From Clostridia bacterium (GTDB lineage Bacteria; Bacillota_A; Clostridia; Christensenellales; Aristaeellaceae), in NCBI GenBank assembly GCA_017530275.1, contig JAFXMP010000131.1, forward strand, positions 1 through 47,098: a stretch of 47,098 nucleotides of DNA, in the 5' to 3' direction. The notes below the pieces were generated by a model. The model saw nothing but the letters and a program-made list of their open reading frames with translations. It did not search any database and was not told the DNA's origin. Shown one piece after another: positions 6,542-15,299 of this stretch; within the stretch, counting starts at the first letter, position 1, and the number at the start of each line of letters is the position of its first letter. The position numbers and the translations under genes are program-made.

Positions 6542-7800
6542 GCCTGCTCCTTCTTTCCATGGCGAAGGCGGAAATCGGCGATATTCACCACTTTTCCCGT
6601 CAGCCGGGCTTCTTCGGCGGCGCAGGCCATCATATGGCTTTCCACGGAATACCGGATATCGCTGGCCGCTTCCGCGCTGCGTCCTTCCAGCAATGCCAGG
6701 AAGTCTTCCACGATGCCGCCGTCCCCGCCGCCGTGGCCGGTGAGGGTATGATCGGGACGGATAACCCGGGATTCGCACCGCTCCATGCCGTTGGGGCTGA
6801 AACGGGTTATTTCGATTTCGTTGTTCACGCCGTTGGCGCGGAGTTCTCCGTCCTCGCCCATGATTTTCAGCGACCGGGCAATGCGGTTGGTGAAGCCGCT
6901 CAGGTTAAAGGTGGCGGTCACGCCGTTATCAAATTCCAGCACCGTCACCTGATGGTCGCACACCGTGTTGTCGCAGTGGAACACGCAGCGGCCGTAAGGC
7001 CCCGTGCGGATGGCTTCCCGCAGGCCCTCTTCCGTCTGGTTTTCCGTCAGCACCGTGGCGGGCCACCCGCCCATGACCGGCAGATAGGCTTTGTAAGCGC
7101 TGAACCGGCACGCGTCCTTATGCGGGCAGTCCGCGCAGCGCTCCGCCGCGCCCGCCGGGGCGTTTTCCGGCTTGAAATACGTAAGGTTCCCGAAGGACGC
7201 CACCTGCCTGCATCCGCTGCCGATCAGCCACACCAAAAGGTCCATGTCGTGGCAGGATTTCTGCATGATCAGGGGGCTGGCCGTATCGCTGCGCCGCCAG
7301 TTGCCGCGCACAAAGGAATGGGCCATATGATAATTGCCGATGTTCTCGTTGTGCTGCACTGTGATGATCTTTCCGATCGCTCCGGCGTCCAGCTGTTTTT
7401 TGATTTCACGGAAGAAGGGCGTATACCGGAGCACATGGCACACCACCACGCGGCATCCCGTTTCTCGCGCTTTTTCCTCGATGGCGAGCGTTTCTTCGGG
7501 AATAGGAGAGATGGGCTTTTCCAGCAGCAGATGATAGCCCTTCTCCATGGCGGGCATGGCCTGGCCGAAATGATCCCGATCCATGGTGGCGATGATGGCC
7601 GCATCTGCCATTCTGGGCAGCGCCAGCAGCTCCGCCGCATCCGCAAAGCAGCGTTCCGCGGGGATGCCGAATTCCTGGGCGGCGATTTCACGCTTCACCG
7701 GGTCTTTTTCCGCCACAGCAGCGATAGAATGCCCTTTCTGATGGGCATACCGGGCATAGATCATGCCCCGCTGGCCCGCGCCAAGCAATACGAATTTCAC
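6538..7800 (-). CDS. Gfo/Idh/MocA family oxidoreductase
   Basis: This is an NAD(P)-dependent sugar dehydrogenase-like protein of about 420 residues. The Rossmann motif LLGAGQRGMIYARYA is at the very N-terminus. The signature LLLEKPISP places the catalytic lysine near residue 100, and C-terminal substrate-domain residues follow (HDMDLLVWLIGSG). A cysteine cluster, CADCPHKDACRF, is shared by a subset of the family and may bind metal. The GTG at 7800 is preferred: AGGAGG ends eight bases before it, while the GTG at 7809 overlaps the ribosome site itself. It is the first gene of the minus-strand operon and probably oxidises or epimerises the imported sugar. The substrate cannot be told. Confidence 0.85.
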   Translation of the reverse strand: MKFVLLGAGQRGMIYARYAHQKGHSIAAVAEKDPVKREIAAQEFGIPAERCFADAAELLALPRMADAAIIATMDRDHFGQAMPAMEKGYHLLLEKPISPIPEETLAIEEKARETGCRVVVCHVLRYTPFFREIKKQLDAGAIGKIITVQHNENIGNYHMAHSFVRGNWRRSDTASPLIMQKSCHDMDLLVWLIGSGCRQVASFGNLTYFKPENAPAGAAERCADCPHKDACRFSAYKAYLPVMGGWPATVLTENQTEEGLREAIRTGPYGRCVFHCDNTVCDHQVTVLEFDNGVTATFNLSGFTNRIARSLKIMGEDGELRANGVNNEIEITRFSPNGMERCESRVIRPDHTLTGHGGGDGGIVEDFLALLEGRSAEAASDIRYSVESHMMACAAEEARLTGKVVNIADFRLRHGKKEQA

Positions 7801-7827
7801 GTGCCGCACCTCCTGCCGGGAAAAACT

Positions 7828-7865
7828 GTTTACTAAACAATATCATATGTTTCACTCTCTGTCAA
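7828..7865 (-). promoter_or_regulatory. Promoter and candidate operator of the sugar uptake operon
   Basis: Read on the minus strand, TTGACA (7865-7860), a 17-base spacer and TATTGT (7842-7837) form a good vegetative promoter. The perfect palindrome GTTTACTAAAC at 7828-7838 overlaps the end of the -10 element and the start site, a position suited to repression. The divergently encoded LacI-type protein is the obvious candidate regulator. About 35 bases of leader precede the GTG start of the oxidoreductase. Confidence 0.65.
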
Positions 7866-7920
7866 GGGATAAATTGTGATTCTGGTGTGAATAATAACAA
7901 AAAATACAATATTTCGTTTT

Positions 7921-7964
7921 GTTTCGTGCAGAAACTTGACACGGCCGCTTATTTCGATTATGAT
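7921..7964 (+). promoter_or_regulatory. Promoter of the lacI-type gene with adjacent palindrome
   Basis: TTGACA (7936-7941), a 17-base spacer and TATGAT (7959-7964) form a near-consensus promoter pointing to the LacI-family gene. The inverted repeat GTTTCGTGCAGAAAC (7921-7935; 5-bp arms GTTTC/GAAAC) abuts the -35 box. It is a second candidate operator, possibly for autoregulation. Further GAAAC and GTTTC half-sites occur at about 7969 and 7985 in the leader. The promoter rules out the upstream in-frame ATGs as starts. Confidence 0.65.
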
Positions 7965-8010
7965 AGAAGAAACAAAACGCGAATGTTTCATCCGCGGAAA
8001 GGAGGCCGCA

Positions 8011-9024
8011 GTGGCCAGTATCCGGGACGTTGCCCGCCTTGCGAATGTGTCTCCCGCGACGGTATCCCGCATCCTGAACAACAACCAGGTGTATAAAACC
8101 ACCGACGAGACGCGGCAAAACGTGCTGCGGGCAGTGGCGGAGCTGAATTACAAGCCGCTGGTGAAGAAAAGCATCGCCGCGAAGGTGGAAAATACGGACA
8201 GCCAGTTTTCAGTGGGCTGCCTGCTGGCGTCCACCAAGGGAAAATACAGCGATCCTTTTTACCTGTCCATTTTAGGCGGCATTGAAGAAGAATTAAAAAA
8301 GCTGGGCGGCATGATCACGCTGATCCATACGGAACAGGAGCTGGAAAACCAGGCGGTGCTGGACCGGTTTTTGAGCGCGGGGTTGGACGGGCTGATCATG
8401 ATGCGGCCCCTGGCTGAACCGCTTTTTCATCTGCTGCATTCGTGCATCCCCCACATCGTAGGCATCGACACCGGCCATATGCCCATCGACAACGTGGAAT
8501 ACGACCATCTGCGGGTCAGCCGGATAGCGGTGGAATACCTGTATCAAAAAGGGCACCGGCAGATCGGGTTCATCGGCGGCGGCGTAGGTCCCGTGCCCAT
8601 GAAGCGCTCGCGGCGGTTCAGAAGCTATCTGGAAACCATGCAGGACCTGGGGCTGACCGTGAACCCTCAATGGGTGCTGGATTGTGATTGGGACGATAAA
8701 AAATGCATGGAGCTGGTGGAAAGCGTGGTCCGCAGCGGTTCTTTGCCCACAGCTTTTTACGCCGCCAGCGATTTGATGGCCATGGCTGCCCTGCGCATGC
8801 TTTATCAGATGAATATCCGCGTGCCGCAGCAGGTGGCGGTGATCGGCATGAGCAATATCGAAATGAGCCAATACGCCAATCCGCCCCTGACCACCATCGA
8901 CGTGCCCACCGTAGAAATGGGCATCGCCGCCGCGCGGACCATGGCCGCCCGGGTGCGCGGCGACGCCACGCTGCCTAAGCGCATCCTGCTCCCGTCCGTG
9001 CTGGTGGAGCGGGATTCAGCCTGA
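8011..9024 (+). CDS. LacI family transcriptional regulator
   Basis: The product is a 337-residue repressor-type protein. The helix-turn-helix is at residues 4-23 (IRDVARLANVSPATVSRILN), followed by the hinge region. From about residue 65 comes a periplasmic-binding-protein-like effector domain with GCLLASTKGKYSDPFY, a DGLIMMRPL segment and a late PPLTTIDVPTVEMG typical of GalR/LacI proteins. The GTG start at 8011 has GAAAGGAGG five bases upstream. The longer frame from ATG 7936 would begin inside the -35 box. It diverges from the sugar uptake operon and very likely controls it in response to a sugar ligand. Ligand identity cannot be read from the sequence. Confidence 0.92.
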   Translation: MASIRDVARLANVSPATVSRILNNNQVYKTTDETRQNVLRAVAELNYKPLVKKSIAAKVENTDSQFSVGCLLASTKGKYSDPFYLSILGGIEEELKKLGGMITLIHTEQELENQAVLDRFLSAGLDGLIMMRPLAEPLFHLLHSCIPHIVGIDTGHMPIDNVEYDHLRVSRIAVEYLYQKGHRQIGFIGGGVGPVPMKRSRRFRSYLETMQDLGLTVNPQWVLDCDWDDKKCMELVESVVRSGSLPTAFYAASDLMAMAALRMLYQMNIRVPQQVAVIGMSNIEMSQYANPPLTTIDVPTVEMGIAAARTMAARVRGDATLPKRILLPSVLVERDSA

Positions 9025-9054
9025 TCTATTCAGGCAAAATGCCCGGCGCATCCG

Positions 9055-9083
9055 TTTACAATTTGTTCATTTTATGCTATACT
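9055..9083 (+). promoter_or_regulatory. Promoter of the FMN-binding flavoprotein gene
   Basis: TTTACA (9055-9060), a 17-base spacer and TATACT (9078-9083) lie 30 bases after the LacI-type gene's stop. They place a transcription start near 9090 and make the flavoprotein gene an independent unit. The open frame upstream of ATG 9126 begins before this promoter and is therefore not the real start. Confidence 0.7.
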
Positions 9084-9125
9084 CATACCAGACTGAATAC
9101 TCGTCAACCAAGGAGGAGGAATCGT

Positions 9126-11939
9126 ATGAAAAAGTATCTGTCCCTGTTCCTGAGCCTGTGCCTGATTCTGGGCAGCATGGGCTTTGCGTTTGCGGACGCC
9201 GCTTTTACTCCCGGCACCTACACGGGCAGCGCGGAAGGCTTTGCGGGCGACGTGAAAGCCACGGTGACCGTGGATGAAAATGCCATCACCGCCATCGAAA
9301 TCGTCGGCGCGGACGAAACCCCCGCCATCGGCGGCGCGGCCATCACCACCATGGCGGAAGCCTATGTGGGCAAAGCCGACGCCGAAGCCGTGGATAGCGT
9401 GACCGGCGCGACTTTCACCTCTAAGGGCGTGAAGGCCGCCGTAGCCAAAGCGCTGGCCGCGGCCGCGCCTGCCGCCGCCCCCGCTGAGGAAGCGAAGGGC
9501 TTCACCCCCGGCACCTATGAAGCCACCGCCCAGGGCTTCGGCGGCGAAGTGAAGGTTGTGGTCACCGTGGACGAAAAGGCCATCACCGCTATCGAGATCA
9601 CCGGCGCGGAAGAAACCCCCGCCCTGGGCGGCGCGGCAATGCCCGCCATGGCGGAAGCCTATGTTGGCAAGGCCGATGCGGAAGCCGTGGACGGCATGAC
9701 CGGCGCCACCGTGACCTCCAAGGCCGTGAAGGAAGCCGTGGGCAAGGCGCTGGACGCCGCCATGGGCATGACCGCCCCCGTTTCCGACGAACCCATTGCC
9801 TTTACCGCCGGTGAATACACCGCCACCGCGGACGGCTACAACGGCCCCACCACCGTGAAAGTGACCTTCTCCGAGGATAAGATCGAAAAGATCGAGATCG
9901 TGTCCACCGTGGAAACCGGGCACGTGGGCGACGTGGCCTTCGACATCCTGATCCCCGAAATGATCGAAGCCAACGGCTCCGGCGTGGACGGCGTTTCCGG
10001 CGCCACCTTCTCCACCCGCGCCCTCAAGACCGCCGTGAACGACGCCGCCGAACAGGCCAAGTGCACCAATCTGGACGCCTTCAAGGCCGCCAAGGTGGAG
10101 CACAAGGCCAAGGAAGAACAGTATCTGGAATATGACGTGGTTGTCGTCGGCGCCGGCGGCGCGGGCATTGCCGCCGCCGCGCAGGCCGCTCAGGACGGCA
10201 ACACCGTGCTTGTGATCGAAAAGAACGCCGAGGTCGGCGGCAACACCCTGGTGTCCGGCGGCCAGTATCAGAGCGTGATGCCCTATCTGGTCTGGGATCC
10301 CGCTGATCCCGACGCCACCACCGGCGTGTACGCCTTCGACGGCCAGACCTACGACAAGGTCAAGTCCGTCCAGGGCTGCATCAACGAGCTGAAAATGATC
10401 CTCAACTGGAGCGAAGAGCCCTTCGACGAGGATTACTACAAGACCCATGAATTCGTGGCGGGCGACGCGGCCGAGCTCAGCAAGCACGGCGTGCACGCGG
10501 AATACCTGCCCACCCTGCAGGCTTTGAAGGCCGAAATTCGTGAATACTTCGTATGGGCCGCGCCCCAGCTGGCCGCTGGCAAGAGCGAAAGCCAGCTCAC
10601 CCTGTTCTCCACCCTGAACCTGCACATCTTCCAGACCTACTACGGCGGCCTGCGTCCCTCCGCTGACGGCAGCGAATGGATGTACGGCGACGTGGATCTG
10701 GTGAAGCAGTTCATTCTGGGCGGCCAGGGCCTGAAGGAATGGCTGGAAGCCCAGGGCTCCACCTTCATCGAAAACACTCAGCCCACCCTGATCGGCGCGC
10801 TGTGGTATCGTGAAAATGAGTTCATCGGCTCCACCGTTGACCTGGACGGCGACGGCAATCCCGAAATGGGCCGCTGGGGCAGCTACTTCGCCGCGCCCAT
10901 GAAGACCATATACGAGGCCAACTCCGCCAACCGCATCATGACCCGCACCACCGCCGACACCCTCATCCTGGATGAGAATAACCGCGTCATCGGCGTGGGC
11001 GCCCATATGTACGACGGCACCGAAATAAGCGCCTATGCCAGGAAGGGCGTCATCCTGGCCACCGGCGGCTACGCCGCGAACATCGATAAGGTGCTGGAGG
11101 GCAACGTGTACTGGAGCACCGAGTACCTGTCCACCGCTACCAAGACCACCAACCGCTCCTCCCTCCAGGGCGATGGCATCACCATGGCGGAAGCCGTAGG
11201 CGCCGCCACCACCGGCATGGGCTTCACCCAGTTGATGCCTATTTCCTGGGTGGACAACGGCAACCTGGCCTTCGGCGGCGGCAACTACGCCTGCTGGATC
11301 AACCCCACCACCGGCCATCGGTTCGTGGACGAGGGCTCCGAGCGCGACGTGCTGTCCCTGGCGGAATTCCGCAACGGCATGGAAGTGAACGGCACCAAGG
11401 GCGTGTTCCTGGAATTCTACAACAAGGAACAGCTCATGCCCGCCCCCATGCAGCTGGCTGAGGGCGATTATGAAGGCCGCTACTATCGCCGCACCATCGC
11501 CGAACTGCCCGAACTGTTCAAGGAACTGGGCGTCACCGCGGATCCCGAAGTGGTGATTCAGACCATCCGGGACTATGACGCGGCTGTCATGGGTCTGGGC
11601 GAATATCCCGATGTGGGCAAAGCCATTGCTTCCCGCACCATCGGCAACGTGGAAAAGGACGCCAACGGCAAGTACCTGCCTGAAACCTATGATCTGGACA
11701 ATGCCCTGCTGACCATTCGCCTCATGGCCCCCTCCACCCACCACACCATGGGCGGTCTGGTGGTGGATACCGACCGTCATGTGCTGGACACCAACGGCAA
11801 CATCATCCCCGGCCTCTATGCTGCGGGTGAAGTCACCGGCGGTATCCATGGCGGCAACCGCCTGGGCGGCAACGCCATCGTGGAAATCTTCGTTTCCGGC
11901 CGCACCGCAGCCCAGGCCGTGACCGCGGACAACGAATAA
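9126..11939 (+). CDS. Exported flavoprotein: three FMN-binding domains plus FAD-dependent fumarate reductase-type domain
   Basis: The protein has 937 residues with a cleavable signal peptide (MKKYLSLFLSLCLILGSMGF, then AFADAAF) and no lipobox. Three FMN_bind domains follow at about 28-110, 126-210 and 225-308. Each has the covalent flavinylation motif recognised by ApbE: DSVTGAT (T96), DGMTGAT (T195) and DGVSGAT (T294). An FAD_binding_2 domain runs from about 336 to the end, with VVVGAGGAGIAAAAQAA, FVDEGSERD (matching the catalytic arginine region of fumarate reductases), HHTMGG and GIHGGNRLGGNAIVEI. It should act outside the membrane as a reductase using flavin-delivered electrons, for fumarate, urocanate, an acrylate or another enone; the substrate is unknown. 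AAGGAGGAGG precedes ATG 9126. No ApbE or quinol-side partner is nearby. Three tandem FMN domains are more than the usual one. Confidence 0.88.
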   Translation: MKKYLSLFLSLCLILGSMGFAFADAAFTPGTYTGSAEGFAGDVKATVTVDENAITAIEIVGADETPAIGGAAITTMAEAYVGKADAEAVDSVTGATFTSKGVKAAVAKALAAAAPAAAPAEEAKGFTPGTYEATAQGFGGEVKVVVTVDEKAITAIEITGAEETPALGGAAMPAMAEAYVGKADAEAVDGMTGATVTSKAVKEAVGKALDAAMGMTAPVSDEPIAFTAGEYTATADGYNGPTTVKVTFSEDKIEKIEIVSTVETGHVGDVAFDILIPEMIEANGSGVDGVSGATFSTRALKTAVNDAAEQAKCTNLDAFKAAKVEHKAKEEQYLEYDVVVVGAGGAGIAAAAQAAQDGNTVLVIEKNAEVGGNTLVSGGQYQSVMPYLVWDPADPDATTGVYAFDGQTYDKVKSVQGCINELKMILNWSEEPFDEDYYKTHEFVAGDAAELSKHGVHAEYLPTLQALKAEIREYFVWAAPQLAAGKSESQLTLFSTLNLHIFQTYYGGLRPSADGSEWMYGDVDLVKQFILGGQGLKEWLEAQGSTFIENTQPTLIGALWYRENEFIGSTVDLDGDGNPEMGRWGSYFAAPMKTIYEANSANRIMTRTTADTLILDENNRVIGVGAHMYDGTEISAYARKGVILATGGYAANIDKVLEGNVYWSTEYLSTATKTTNRSSLQGDGITMAEAVGAATTGMGFTQLMPISWVDNGNLAFGGGNYACWINPTTGHRFVDEGSERDVLSLAEFRNGMEVNGTKGVFLEFYNKEQLMPAPMQLAEGDYEGRYYRRTIAELPELFKELGVTADPEVVIQTIRDYDAAVMGLGEYPDVGKAIASRTIGNVEKDANGKYLPETYDLDNALLTIRLMAPSTHHTMGGLVVDTDRHVLDTNGNIIPGLYAAGEVTGGIHGGNRLGGNAIVEIFVSGRTAAQAVTADNE

Positions 11940-11983
11940 AGAAATCCGTTTTGCTGGTTTCCAGCGAAATCACCTTAAAGCAC

Positions 11984-12017
11984 AGCCGCCTGGCCTCTTC
12001 ATGGGCCAGGCGGCTTT
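11984..12017. terminator. Strong hairpin between convergent genes
   Basis: AGCCGCCTGGCC (11984-11995) and GGCCAGGCGGCT (12004-12015) form a perfect 12-bp G+C-rich stem with an 8-base loop. It lies 45 bases after the flavoprotein stop and 23 bases past the end of the convergent P-type ATPase gene. The plus-strand U-run is short (TTT), so it may serve both directions as a bidirectional terminator. Confidence 0.75.
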
Positions 12018-12039
12018 CGCTATGCTTTTCCTGCCGTTT

Positions 12040-14445
12040 TTACTCTTTTTGCTTTTTCATAAGCTTATGGAAACTTAGTTTTCCCGCGAACCAGCTTTCA
12101 TATTTGCGGATCAGCCATTCGCCGAGCAGCGTTATGATCCCGCCGGCCAGCGCCAGCGCCGCCAGCGCAATCAATGCTTTCCCCTCCAGCGCTTCCAGCT
12201 TGAATACACTGCGCAGCAGCGTTGCGCCGATCAGAAAACCGGCGCTTGAAGCAATCAGCAGCAGGCAGCGCGTGAGGGTAAACGGCCTGCATGTGCGCAT
12301 CAGCACGACCAAACAGACGATTCCCGTACTCATGGCGGCCAGCGTCCGGCAAACAGGTTCCTGCCAGCCCGCGCGCGTCAGCAGCATCGCCGCCACGCAG
12401 CACAGCGCCGCCGCGATTCCTCCGGGCAGCGCGCGCATCAGCACGGTTTCCAGGAATCCGCCTTTCACGCGCTCGCCGCTGGGCTCCAGGGAAAGGACGA
12501 AACCGGGGAAGCCGATCATCAGGGAGGAAATCAGCGTCAGTTGAATCGGTTCAAAAGGATAAATGCCCGGCAGGATGATGAAAACCACGCTCAGGAAAAA
12601 GCTGAACAGTGTTTTGGTCAAAAACAGGCTGGCGCTCCGAGTGATATTGTTGATCACGCGCCTGCCCTCATGAACGATTTCCGGCATCACGGTAAAGTCG
12701 GAATCCAGCAGCGTTAATTGCGCGGCGTGCTTTGCCGCGTCCGCCCCGCCCGCCATGGCGATGGAGCAGTCCGCCGTCTTGAGGGCGGGAATATCGTTCA
12801 CGCCGTCTCCGGTCATGGCCACGGAGTGTCCTTTCTGTTTCAGCGCCTGCACCAGATACTTTTTCTGTTCCGGCGTGACCCTTCCGAAGATCGCATAGCG
12901 CTCGCACGCTTCCAAAATGTCCTGTTCGGTCTTGAGCGTTCTCGCGTCGACCGCCTGATCCCAGCCTTCCATCCCGGCTTCTCTGGCGATCCTGGACACG
13001 GTTTCCGCGTCGTCCCCCGAAATCACCTTGAGCTGTACGCCCTGTTCACGGAAATAGCGGAATGTTTCATCCGCCCCGGGCCGGATCTGATCCCGCAGCA
13101 CGCACAGGCCATAGATGGTTTCGATTTCCGGGATCGTATCAGGCGCAACGGTGCCCCGCCCGCCTGCCAGCGCGATCACGCGCCTTCCTTCCGCCGTATA
13201 CCGCCGCGCCGTTTCCCGCAGTACACCTGGATACCTGCTGCCCAGCACATAATCCGGCGCGCCGAGGATCAGGGCTGATCCATCCTGGAAAGCGGCGGCG
13301 GACAGCTTTCTTGCGGACGAGAAGGGAAGCACCGCGACGGGTTTCTCCAAACCCGGTTCAACGCTTTTCCGCAGCGCGTTCAGCGTGCCGCTGTTTTCAT
13401 CAAAAGCGCCGAGAAAACGGCTCAAGGCCTGCCGGAACGCTTCTTCCGTCTGATCCGCGCAGATCAGTTCTTCCAGTTCCATGCTGCCGGTGGTGATGGT
13501 GCCGGTTTTATCCAGGCAAAGCACGTCGGCTCTCGCCAGGGTTTCAATGCCCGGCAGTTCCTGCACCAGGGTATTCCGCTTGGCCAGCCGCATCACGCCT
13601 ACCGCCATGGCGATACTGGCCAGCAGGATCAGTCCTTCCGGGATCATGCCGATCATGGCCGCCACGGTGGAGGGCACCGCCTGGGCGACTGCCGTGCCGG
13701 TAAGCAGCACCTGTTTCAGGAACAAAAGTACGCCGATGGGGATCAGCAAGGCTGTGTCAAAGCGGATCAAACGCCTTAGTTCTTTGATCAGTTGGGAAAC
13801 AGGCCGGGCGGTTTTCTTCGCTTCCTTTGTCAGCCGCCCCGCGTAGCTTTCGTCGGCGATATAAACCAGTTGGGCTGTCATTCGCCCTTCCGTAATATAG
13901 GAGCCGGAATACAGCCAGCTGCCCGCCTGCTTTTCAACCGCGTCGCTTTCCCCGGTCAGCAGGGCTTCCATGGCCGCGCCGCTTCCCGCTGTCACAACGG
14001 CGTCGGCAATCACCTGATCGCCGCCATGCAGGATCACCAGGTCGCCCCGGACAGTCTCTTCGGGCTTGACTGTGACCTCTTTCCCACCCCGGAGCACACG
14101 CACTTCCGGTGCGTTCAGGATCTGGAGCTTCCGAATGGTTTGCTGCGCGCGGTATTCCTGAATGGTCCCGATCAGCAGATTGATCAGCACAACGCAAAGA
14201 AACAGCATATTCCGGTAACTGCCCACCAGCAGCAGGCAAATGCCAAGGCCGATGTTCAGAAAGTTGAACAGGGTAAACAGATTGCTTTTCAAAATCTGCC
14301 CAAATGACGTTCCCTCGTCAGCGGTCATCCGGTTTCCATTTCCATCCCGGGCCAACCGCTCCGCTTCCTCCTGCGTCAGCCCGGTTTCTCTCGTATATCT
14401 GAATCCTTCCGGCAGCTCGCTGGGCAAAGTCAGCTTACTTTCCAT
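12040..14445 (-). CDS. Cation-translocating P-type ATPase, CtpE-like
   Basis: This is an 801-residue membrane pump with the classical P-type order: two N-terminal spans, the actuator domain with LTGES (164-167), two spans with the MIPEGLILL motif, the phosphorylation site CLDKTGTITTG (D312), the nucleotide domain, the hinge MTGDGVNDIPALK, and six C-terminal spans. There is no heavy-metal-binding N-terminal domain and no CPC motif. The IPEGL in the fourth span and the short nucleotide domain resemble the CtpE/Ca2+-Mg2+ type subgroup, so a divalent cation, perhaps calcium, is the likely substrate. ATG 14445 follows a CGGAGGA ribosome site. It is transcribed alone from its own promoter. Confidence 0.85.
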   Translation of the reverse strand: MESKLTLPSELPEGFRYTRETGLTQEEAERLARDGNGNRMTADEGTSFGQILKSNLFTLFNFLNIGLGICLLLVGSYRNMLFLCVVLINLLIGTIQEYRAQQTIRKLQILNAPEVRVLRGGKEVTVKPEETVRGDLVILHGGDQVIADAVVTAGSGAAMEALLTGESDAVEKQAGSWLYSGSYITEGRMTAQLVYIADESYAGRLTKEAKKTARPVSQLIKELRRLIRFDTALLIPIGVLLFLKQVLLTGTAVAQAVPSTVAAMIGMIPEGLILLASIAMAVGVMRLAKRNTLVQELPGIETLARADVLCLDKTGTITTGSMELEELICADQTEEAFRQALSRFLGAFDENSGTLNALRKSVEPGLEKPVAVLPFSSARKLSAAAFQDGSALILGAPDYVLGSRYPGVLRETARRYTAEGRRVIALAGGRGTVAPDTIPEIETIYGLCVLRDQIRPGADETFRYFREQGVQLKVISGDDAETVSRIAREAGMEGWDQAVDARTLKTEQDILEACERYAIFGRVTPEQKKYLVQALKQKGHSVAMTGDGVNDIPALKTADCSIAMAGGADAAKHAAQLTLLDSDFTVMPEIVHEGRRVINNITRSASLFLTKTLFSFFLSVVFIILPGIYPFEPIQLTLISSLMIGFPGFVLSLEPSGERVKGGFLETVLMRALPGGIAAALCCVAAMLLTRAGWQEPVCRTLAAMSTGIVCLVVLMRTCRPFTLTRCLLLIASSAGFLIGATLLRSVFKLEALEGKALIALAALALAGGIITLLGEWLIRKYESWFAGKLSFHKLMKKQKE

Positions 14446-14482
14446 GGTGTTCCTCCGTTTGCTTCATTAAACGTGCTTATTC

Positions 14483-14511
14483 AGTATATAATAACTTCCG
14501 GTTTTCCGCAA
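14483..14511 (-). promoter_or_regulatory. Promoter of the P-type ATPase gene
   Basis: On the minus strand TTGCGG (14511-14506), a 17-base spacer and TATACT (14488-14483) form a promoter 38 bases upstream of the ATPase start codon. No clear operator is visible. Confidence 0.55.
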
Positions 14512-14552
14512 TGCTTTTGCTCACAGCGCCATTTTTTCGCCACGAAAGCATC

Positions 14553-14581
14553 TTGCATCCATTGCGCTGAAATGGTATGAT
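14553..14581 (+). promoter_or_regulatory. Promoter of the amino acid ABC transporter operon
   Basis: TTGCAT (14553-14558), a 17-base spacer and TATGAT (14576-14581) precede the permease gene. The ATG codons at 14577 and 14580 overlap the -10 box. This supports the downstream ATG at 14625, which has GGAGTGG before it, as the true start. Confidence 0.6.
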
Positions 14582-14624
14582 GGATTTGCAATCAACCGGC
14601 AAAGCATCGTTTGGAGTGGAAGCA

Positions 14625-15299
14625 ATGGACGAACGCCTGTGGAATATTTTAGTGGACTCGTTTCCCAAACTGCTGGGGTATGGCGTCCGGGTGACCATCC
14701 CCCTGACAGTCATTTCCTTTGCCCTGGCGCTGGCCATCGCCGTGATCGTAGCCCTGATCCAGTACGCCGATATCAAGGTGCTGCGGCAGATCTGCCGCTT
14801 TTATATCTGGATCATCCGGGGCACGCCGCTGCTGGTGCAGCTGTACATCGTATTTTTCGGCCTGCCCAGCGTGGGCGTGGTGCTGGACGCTTTTTTGGCG
14901 GCGGTGCTGGTGCTTGGCTTCAACGAAGGGGCCTACATGGCGGAAACGGTGCGCGGTGCTCTGGAAAGCGTCAGCCGGGGCCAGATGGAAGCGGGCTACT
15001 GCGTGGGCATGAATTATTTGCAGATCATGGCCCATGTGGTGCTGCCCCAAGCGTTCCGCACGGCCTTCCCCGCCCTGGGCAATTCCATGATCGCCATGCT
15101 CAAGGAAACGTCCATGGCGGCCACCATCACGGTGATGGAAATGTTCCGGCAGGCCCAGGTGATCAACGGCCGGGTGTATGAATCGCTGGCGCTGTACGGC
15201 GAAGTGGCGCTGATCTATCTGCTGTTCTGCACTGTGCTCACCTGGCTGCAGCGCTTGGGCGAAAAGCGGCTTGCCACTTACGGAGGGAAAAAAGCATGA
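14625..15299 (+). CDS. Polar amino acid ABC transporter permease
   Basis: This 224-residue permease belongs to the HisM/GlnP family. It has five hydrophobic segments, the family signature IIRGTPLLVQLYIVFFGLP after the second segment, and an EAA loop spanning about MEAGYCVGMNYLQIMAHVVLPQAFR. It imports a polar amino acid together with the ATPase encoded immediately downstream. Start chosen at ATG 14625 (ribosome site GGAGTGG, promoter position). The ATPase gene overlaps its stop codon (GCATGATG). No periplasmic-type binding protein is present in this unit, so the binding component must be encoded elsewhere. Confidence 0.9.
   Translation: MDERLWNILVDSFPKLLGYGVRVTIPLTVISFALALAIAVIVALIQYADIKVLRQICRFYIWIIRGTPLLVQLYIVFFGLPSVGVVLDAFLAAVLVLGFNEGAYMAETVRGALESVSRGQMEAGYCVGMNYLQIMAHVVLPQAFRTAFPALGNSMIAMLKETSMAATITVMEMFRQAQVINGRVYESLALYGEVALIYLLFCTVLTWLQRLGEKRLATYGGKKA

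Noticed and set aside
9072..11849. A 925-codon open frame on the minus strand
   Set aside because: It is exactly antisense to the flavoprotein gene, is extremely rich in Gly, His and Val, and has no domain. It is open only because of the third-position G/C bias of the true gene.
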